Shown here in pieces: positions 25,624 to 29,647 of a stretch of 29,647 bases of DNA; the first letter of the stretch is position 1, and the number at the start of each line of letters is the position of its first letter. Made by a program: the position numbers and the translations under genes. The notes beneath the pieces were generated by a model. It had not been told where the DNA came from, ran no database searches, and was given only the letters and a program-made list of their open reading frames with translations. Source of the DNA: GCA-002727735 sp036159515 (lineage in GTDB: Bacteria; Bacteroidota; Bacteroidia; Flavobacteriales_D; Parvicellaceae); NCBI GenBank assembly GCA_036159515.1, contig JAYYEV010000005.1, positions 1 through 29,647 on the forward strand, written 5' to 3'.

Positions 25624-26706
25624 ATGATCAGAGTATTGTTATTACCTATCCTAATTGCATTAATTGCTTGTCAGTGCAGAAAAAACAAAAATAACAACTG
25701 CACCAACCCTTCAGATATGATTATTGGGGTTGATTTATCTACATACCCAGAAATAGTTGAGGACCACGGAATTTACTTTAACGATCAGGATGAGGAAATA
25801 AATTTATTACAATTCCTGCACGATAAAGGAATAAATACGGTAAGATTAAAGTTATGGCACAGCCCAGCAAATGAACACGCGAGTTTAACAGAAGTCACCA
25901 CTTTCTCCAATGAACTTAAAGAATATGGCTTTAAAATTTGGCTTGACTTTCATTATTCAGATTATTGGGCAGATCCAGCAGATCAAACATTACCCAATGC
26001 TTGGGCTGTTTGTAATTATGAGTTATTGATGGATAGTATTTATAATTATACTCATCATGTTTTATCTAAAATAAATCCAGATTATGTTCAAGTAGGAAAC
26101 GAAATTAATCATGGATTTGTACACCCATTTGGTCATATTAACCAAGTAGAACAATTCAAGGCATTAATTGATACAGCATGTAAAGCAGTAAGAAACTATA
26201 ACAATCAAATAGAAATCATGTTGCATTATGCAGGACATGAAGGTGCTGTCCAATTTTTTAATCATTTTCAATCTGTTGATTACGATTTAATTGGTCTATC
26301 TTATTACCCAAAATGGCACGGGAAATCACTTGATAGTTTAGATATTAATATGAATAGTTTACATGAGATGTACGGAAAAGACATTGTTATTGCTGAAACA
26401 GCCTATCCATTCACTTTAGACTGGAATGATCAAACTCACAACGTGATCGGTTTAGAAGAGCAATTAATATTGCCTGACTTTCCTGCAACCGCTCAAGGTC
26501 AATATGATTTCTTAGAAGAAATAAAAAGAATTTCAACTAATCAACATGACGGAAATTATGGATTTTGTTATTGGGGAGGAGAAATGATAGCTTGGAAAGG
26601 AAATCAAGCTCTAGACGGATCCTCTTGGGAAAATTTAGCCCTTTTTGATTTTCAGAGTAAAGCTCTCCCAGTCATAGATGCATTTTGTATTTCCCAAGAT
26701 GATTAA
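25624..26706 (+). CDS. Endo-beta-1,4-galactanase, GH53, lipoprotein
   Basis: 360 residues from the ATG at 25624 (a TTG at 25615 is an alternative). Lipobox LIAC (Cys16). GH53 features: MIIGVDLSTYPEI opening strand, GINTVRLKLWHSP, WLDFHYSDYWADP, VGNEIN with Glu160 as acid/base, LIGLSYYPKWHG, and IAETAYP with Glu258 as nucleophile; the final WGGEMIAW segment is also typical. The family cleaves beta-1,4-galactan, for example in type I arabinogalactan and pectin side chains. The length fits a single catalytic domain with no additional module. A lipid anchor places it at the cell surface or periplasm. No SusC/SusD genes are near; the FISUMP lipoprotein precedes it. Confidence 0.93.
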   Translation: MIRVLLLPILIALIACQCRKNKNNNCTNPSDMIIGVDLSTYPEIVEDHGIYFNDQDEEINLLQFLHDKGINTVRLKLWHSPANEHASLTEVTTFSNELKEYGFKIWLDFHYSDYWADPADQTLPNAWAVCNYELLMDSIYNYTHHVLSKINPDYVQVGNEINHGFVHPFGHINQVEQFKALIDTACKAVRNYNNQIEIMLHYAGHEGAVQFFNHFQSVDYDLIGLSYYPKWHGKSLDSLDINMNSLHEMYGKDIVIAETAYPFTLDWNDQTHNVIGLEEQLILPDFPATAQGQYDFLEEIKRISTNQHDGNYGFCYWGGEMIAWKGNQALDGSSWENLALFDFQSKALPVIDAFCISQDD

Positions 26707-26712
26707 ATAAAA

Positions 26713-26732
26713 AAGGTGGCATAAGCCACCTT
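26713..26732 (-). terminator. Hairpin terminator between GH53 and Hsp20 genes
   Basis: A perfect 8-bp stem (AAGGTGGC / GCCACCTT) closes a 4-base ATAA loop. On the minus strand the stem is followed by six T (26714 to 26709 in part overlapping the stem), making a good intrinsic terminator for the Hsp20 gene, whose stop is 25 bases away. On the plus strand the stem follows the GH53 stop by only a few bases but lacks a T run, so it may stop that transcript less well. Confidence 0.8.
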
Positions 26733-26756
26733 ACAAACTAAAGATCTAATCTATTT

Positions 26757-27182
26757 TTATCCTACCTTAATGATTCTAGATGGAATAGGTTTAGCTTCTT
26801 CTTTCTTTGGAATTAATATGTTTAAGATTCCACTTGTATAATTGGCAGAAATTTTAGCCGAATGAGCAGATTCTGGTAGATTAAATGCTCTTTTAAATGA
26901 TCCAAAATTGAATTCTCTTTTGTTGTATGTAGTTGTTGCATCTATTTCCTTTTCTAAAGAAATACTAATTACATCATCATCAACCTCAATATTAAAGTCA
27001 TTTTTTTCAAATCCAGGAACTGCTAGTTCAATTTTATATCCATTATCATCTTCAATAATATTTACTTTTGGTAAAGTATGGGCTGCATGTTCATAAGATG
27101 GCATCCCAAAAAAATCTTGGTCTAAAATATTACTCCATATTCCTGTAATTGGAGATTGTTTTTTTCTAATAATTGCATTCAT
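26757..27182 (-). CDS. Small heat-shock protein, Hsp20/alpha-crystallin family
   Basis: 141 residues. The alpha-crystallin domain spans about 37-128: PKVNIIEDDNGYKIELAVPGFEKNDFNIEV pattern, REFNFGSFKRAFNLPES, and ANYTSGILNILIPK (113-126), the A-x-x-x-G-I-L hallmark. The C-terminus carries a PSRIIKV stretch that supplies the I-x-I/V-type anchor for oligomer assembly. It is an ATP-independent holdase that keeps unfolding proteins soluble in the cytosol. It is a single-gene unit: the terminator lies just downstream and a gap of about 120 bases with a palindrome lies upstream. Confidence 0.95.
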   Translation of the reverse strand: MNAIIRKKQSPITGIWSNILDQDFFGMPSYEHAAHTLPKVNIIEDDNGYKIELAVPGFEKNDFNIEVDDDVISISLEKEIDATTTYNKREFNFGSFKRAFNLPESAHSAKISANYTSGILNILIPKKEEAKPIPSRIIKVG

Positions 27183-27260
27183 TATTTAAGTTTTAAAAAT
27201 TTGAAAAACATAAATCAAATGTTATGCCTCAGCAGTAAACAAGAAGAAAAGTTGGAGATT

Positions 27261-27277
27261 AATGACATTATGTCATT
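27261..27277. promoter_or_regulatory. Perfect palindrome, possible operator upstream of Hsp20
   Basis: AATGACAT-T-ATGTCATT, 8-bp arms around one base, about 80 bases before the Hsp20 ATG. A weaker TGAC...GTCA pair (27294-27306) lies next to it, partly within the 3' end of the rhodanese-thioredoxin gene. The symmetry is that of a site for a dimeric regulator; which one is unknown. The stem is too AT-rich and lacks a T-tract to be a good terminator. Confidence 0.35.
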
Positions 27278-27303
27278 TATAAAAAATTAAAAGTGACTTT
27301 TTG

Positions 27304-28011
27304 TCATCTTACAAGAGCTGATAGATTATTTACAGAAATGTATCCAGTGTGTTTTTTAGAAAGTATATTATTCTCAAAATATAAAAGTGTGGGTATAGAA
27401 GTAACACCATAATGTTTGGCTATTTCGCTGTTGGCGTCCATATTTACTTCGTTAACAAATACCTCTTTATTTTCTTCCTTAAATTTTTCTAAGACAGGAA
27501 TTAACTTCTTACATGGTAAACACCAGGGCGTTTTAATAACCATAAGAAACTTATTATGATTACGAATTAAGTCTTCCATTTCTTGAACAGAAAAGGAAAC
27601 TTCATCGTTTACAACTTTGGTTCCATTGGTTTCTATACTCAAACCATGACTCTTCCAAGATGTTATTCCACCAGAAAGATTAAAAACAACTTTATGCCCC
27701 AACTCCAACAACATGGCAGCAGCCTTTGAACTCCTTCCACCAGCATGACAATACACAAATACAGGAACATCTTTTTTTATCCAAGAGGCCTTTTCTCTAA
27801 ACTTGTCGTCATAAAAATCAATAAAACTGGCGTTTTTAATATAGCCATTTCCTATTTCCTCAGCAGTTCTAACATCAAGTAAAATATGATCTTGCTTATC
27901 CATTTTATGAAAAAAATCAACTGCACCTAAATCATGGACCTGGTTATGCCCATTCGCTGAACAGGCACTTAGCAAATAAATCAATAAAATGTAAAATATA
28001 CTATGTTTCAT
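27304..28011 (-). CDS. Rhodanese-thioredoxin fusion lipoprotein
   Basis: 235 residues with lipobox LSAC (Cys17). Residues about 25-125 are a rhodanese domain: ILLDVRTAEE, then VYCHAGGRSS with Cys88 as persulfide-forming residue, and LSGGITSWK. Residues about 138-235 are a thioredoxin-like domain with TPWCLPCKK (Cys164, Cys167) and the cis-Pro loop TSIPTL. The fusion would join sulfur transfer to thiol-disulfide exchange in the periplasm, where the lipid anchor places it. The CLPC dipeptide differs from the CGPC of cytosolic thioredoxin. It starts inside the end of the single-domain rhodanese gene (11-base overlap) and its reducing or oxidising role is not settled by sequence. Confidence 0.92.
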   Translation of the reverse strand: MKHSIFYILLIYLLSACSANGHNQVHDLGAVDFFHKMDKQDHILLDVRTAEEIGNGYIKNASFIDFYDDKFREKASWIKKDVPVFVYCHAGGRSSKAAAMLLELGHKVVFNLSGGITSWKSHGLSIETNGTKVVNDEVSFSVQEMEDLIRNHNKFLMVIKTPWCLPCKKLIPVLEKFKEENKEVFVNEVNMDANSEIAKHYGVTSIPTLLYFENNILSKKHTGYISVNNLSALVR

Positions 28012-28264
28012 TATTCAATTTATGTTGCAACTCTTTCCATCCTCCCCCATCATAGATGTTTTCTATTCCATTATTTTTTAAAAATGCCACCGCTTGTGCA
28101 CTTCTTACACCTGCTGCACAACAAACAATTACGGGTTGCATTTCTCTTATTTTTTCCACATTATTTGGAATTTGATCAAGAGGGATATTAACAGAACCTT
28201 CTATTTTTCCAAGAAAACATTCCATTTTAGTGCGAACATCAATTATAGTTTTTGTATTGTCCAT
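28001..28264 (-). CDS. Single-domain rhodanese
   Basis: 87 residues: IIDVRTKMECFLG at the start, VNIPLDQI, and the active loop CCAAGVRSAQAV with Cys49 as the likely catalytic residue (preceded by a second Cys48), then IYDGGGW near the end. The domain transfers sulfane sulfur, probably to a cytosolic acceptor. No signal peptide. It starts directly after the SPOR-protein stop, with no gap, and overlaps the following fusion gene by 11 bases, so translation is probably coupled. Confidence 0.9.
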   Translation of the reverse strand: MDNTKTIIDVRTKMECFLGKIEGSVNIPLDQIPNNVEKIREMQPVIVCCAAGVRSAQAVAFLKNNGIENIYDGGGWKELQHKLNNET

Positions 28265-29647
28265 CTATATGTTTTTAATAAAAGCATCGTTGATTTGTTT
28301 TTTCACATTTCTTAATTCAATAAACAAATCTCGATCATTGAAAGGACCTATGAGAAATTTAACAATATGGGATTGATCTATCATGTAATAAATAGTATGA
28401 TTAATAAACTCATACGAATCTTCATAAGAGTGAGAATCCCAATTATAAAATGAACCTATTTGTATGTATTTTCCTTTTCTATTGAAATCTAATGGCCTGT
28501 AGCCTAAACTTCTTAAATCTGCATCTATTGTAGATTCACTAACGTTATCGTTTTTCAGATCTGACTTACTTACAGTAGTTCTTTTGTTATTCACATATTT
28601 AGCCACATAAACTCCCTCAAAACCCTGATTGTGTAATTCAATAGCTTTTTTATGAGCTTCTCCATAATTACTAAACTTCTTATAGTTTAAAGCGTACTTA
28701 CCCGCATTTATATTTTGATAAAACAATTGTTTTTTATCTAAATTTATCGAGTTAATTCTTTCGGATGTTATTTCACTAACTGCGGCTAATTGAACAGTGA
28801 AAAAATCTTGATCCTTGTTCACTTCTTTTGAAATATTACTAAAAGCATTTTCAGTCTTAATGTCTTTCTTTTCGGTTGACTTGTTTTCTTCTTTTACAGA
28901 ACTGTTTTTTATATTTTCACTAAGTTCTGAACTTGTTTTAATTATCTTATTTTCACTAATGCGATTATTTGAACTCTTAGGGGTATTATTGACTGTTTTT
29001 TTCTCGGTAGGTTTGACTACAGTTGTTTTAACAACAGGTTTAGAAACTGACTTTTTCTTGATGGAATTAGCAGCTGAATTTAACTTCATTTTATTAGTAT
29101 ATCTAATTGCTTTGGCGCTAGTCAACCCTTTATTTTTCAATTTGTTTATAACGATATCCGCTTCATCTAAACTTGAAAATTTTCCAATACTTATATTCGT
29201 TAAATTACTGTTGTATTCATCTTGGTATAAATGAAATGCATTTTCTTTCCAAATTTCATCTCCATCTCTAACGTTATTCAAGAAAGAAATACCTTCCATT
29301 GGACTGTACACAGTAGTTAATTTAATGGTATAGTATTCACTAAATTCTGTCTTAGGAGCGGTATACATATCACTAAAAGTTGCATCATTAGCACTTTGAG
29401 ATTTGGCCAAGATTTGATTATTCTGCTCCGTCATTTTCATCTGCTCAGCTAGTAATCTGGCTTCTTCCTCTTTGCGCTGTTGTTCCAATTCAGCTAATTG
29501 TCTTAACTCTGCTAATGAATCAGATATACGTTTATTTTTCATCTGCTCAGCCAGTAATCTGGCTTCTTCCTCTTTACGCTGTTGATACAGTTCTGCTAAT
29601 TGTCTTAACTCTGCTAATGAATCAGATATTCGTATATTTTTTATCTG
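28265..29647 (-). CDS. SPOR-repeat protein with coiled-coil tandem repeat, partial (N-terminus beyond window)
   Basis: An open frame of 460 residues continues to the right edge; the internal ATG at 29542 is within the repeat and is not the likely start, so the true start lies outside. The visible N-terminal part is a charged heptad-like repeat (two 34-residue units rich in Glu, Leu, Arg, Lys). After a linker three SPOR-like domains follow, at about 68-150, 245-317 and 355-425 counting from 29542: YYTIKLTTVYS...ISIGKF, FFTVQLAAVS...KYALNYKKF, and KGKYIQIGSFYN...VKFLIGPF. SPOR domains bind denuded peptidoglycan at division sites and other periplasmic targets. A Lys/Ser/Thr-rich segment (about 150-240) separates the first two. 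The signal peptide is not in view, so topology is inferred. It heads the rhodanese genes. Confidence 0.85.
   Translation of the reverse strand, partial: QIKNIRISDSLAELRQLAELYQQRKEEEARLLAEQMKNKRISDSLAELRQLAELEQQRKEEEARLLAEQMKMTEQNNQILAKSQSANDATFSDMYTAPKTEFSEYYTIKLTTVYSPMEGISFLNNVRDGDEIWKENAFHLYQDEYNSNLTNISIGKFSSLDEADIVINKLKNKGLTSAKAIRYTNKMKLNSAANSIKKKSVSKPVVKTTVVKPTEKKTVNNTPKSSNNRISENKIIKTSSELSENIKNSSVKEENKSTEKKDIKTENAFSNISKEVNKDQDFFTVQLAAVSEITSERINSINLDKKQLFYQNINAGKYALNYKKFSNYGEAHKKAIELHNQGFEGVYVAKYVNNKRTTVSKSDLKNDNVSESTIDADLRSLGYRPLDFNRKGKYIQIGSFYNWDSHSYEDSYEFINHTIYYMIDQSHIVKFLIGPFNDRDLFIELRNVKKQINDAFIKNI
29441..29644 (-). repeat. 102-bp in-frame tandem repeat, two full units in view
   Basis: Units 29441-29542 and 29543-29644 have 102 bases each with about nine mismatches by hand count, encoding 34-residue coiled-coil units that differ at three residues (Met/Ile, Lys/Ile, Glu/Tyr). 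The codon before the outer unit is the last Gln of a preceding unit, so the array probably continues outside the window. A degenerate start (Met-Lys) follows the inner unit. Confidence 0.92.

Noticed and set aside
28815..29234. Plus-strand open frame of 139 codons, rich in Phe and Leu.
   Set aside because: It is antisense to the SPOR-repeat gene and mirrors its Lys/Glu-rich linker; no start context or homology pattern supports it.
28265..29542. SPOR-repeat gene starting at the ATG at 29542.
   Set aside because: The frame is open to the window edge and this Met lies at the start of a repeat unit whose preceding copy is also in frame, so the true start is outside.

Overview
The window comes from an AT-rich member of the Bacteroidota, most likely a marine Flavobacteriales. 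Three things point there: a C-terminal type IX secretion (T9SS) sorting domain, many Sec/SPII lipoproteins with short relaxed lipoboxes, and families typical of the phylum (FISUMP, YceI-like, DUF1569/DinB-like, short Cys-Met-Asp-Pro lipoprotein motifs). Genes are packed with 1-4 base overlaps. I saw no rRNA, tRNA, CRISPR array, transposase or integrase, and no gene-free stretch over 300 bases.

Region 1 (about 1-15997, all minus strand) is one long, tightly packed locus for handling a sulfated polysaccharide. In transcription order it encodes: a T9SS-sorted secreted protein with carbohydrate-binding-like modules; an iduronate-2-sulfatase-like sulfatase; a second S1 sulfatase; a formylglycine-generating enzyme (FGE) with both active-site cysteines, itself predicted to be a lipoprotein; two outer-membrane beta-barrel proteins of unrecognised family; two lipoproteins with carbohydrate-binding-like domains; a clan GH-A glycoside hydrolase; a third sulfatase; and, off the left edge, a large secreted multimodular protein. 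All three sulfatases carry the Cys-type Cys-x-Pro-Ser-Arg signature, which FGE converts to formylglycine. There is no SusC/SusD pair and no regulator in view, so this is not a textbook polysaccharide utilisation locus; the two barrels and two lipoproteins stand where SusC/SusD would be expected.

Region 2 (16115-18256) holds a membrane-anchored YceI-like protein, a histone-deacetylase-fold enzyme and a small lipoprotein. Region 3 (18386-20270) is a three-gene overlapping operon: a photolyase-type FAD-binding protein lacking the usual N-terminal antenna domain, a flavin reductase-like protein, and a 53-residue DUF2256-like zinc-ribbon protein. Region 4 (20286-23153) is an ABC-2 transporter (ATPase and permease) coupled to a LolA-like periplasmic protein and a DUF985-type cupin.

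Region 5 (23138-26732) has a small lipoprotein, a DinB-like DUF1569 protein, a small outer-membrane barrel, a FISUMP-domain lipoprotein and a GH53 endo-beta-1,4-galactanase lipoprotein, followed by a clear hairpin terminator that best serves the convergent small heat-shock gene. Region 6 (26757-29647, minus) has the Hsp20 gene and, upstream, an operon of a SPOR-repeat protein (cut by the right edge), a single-domain rhodanese and a lipoprotein fusing rhodanese to thioredoxin. The SPOR gene starts with an in-frame 102-bp tandem repeat that runs out of the window.

All assignments are from reading the sequence and recalling family motifs; no database search was run.
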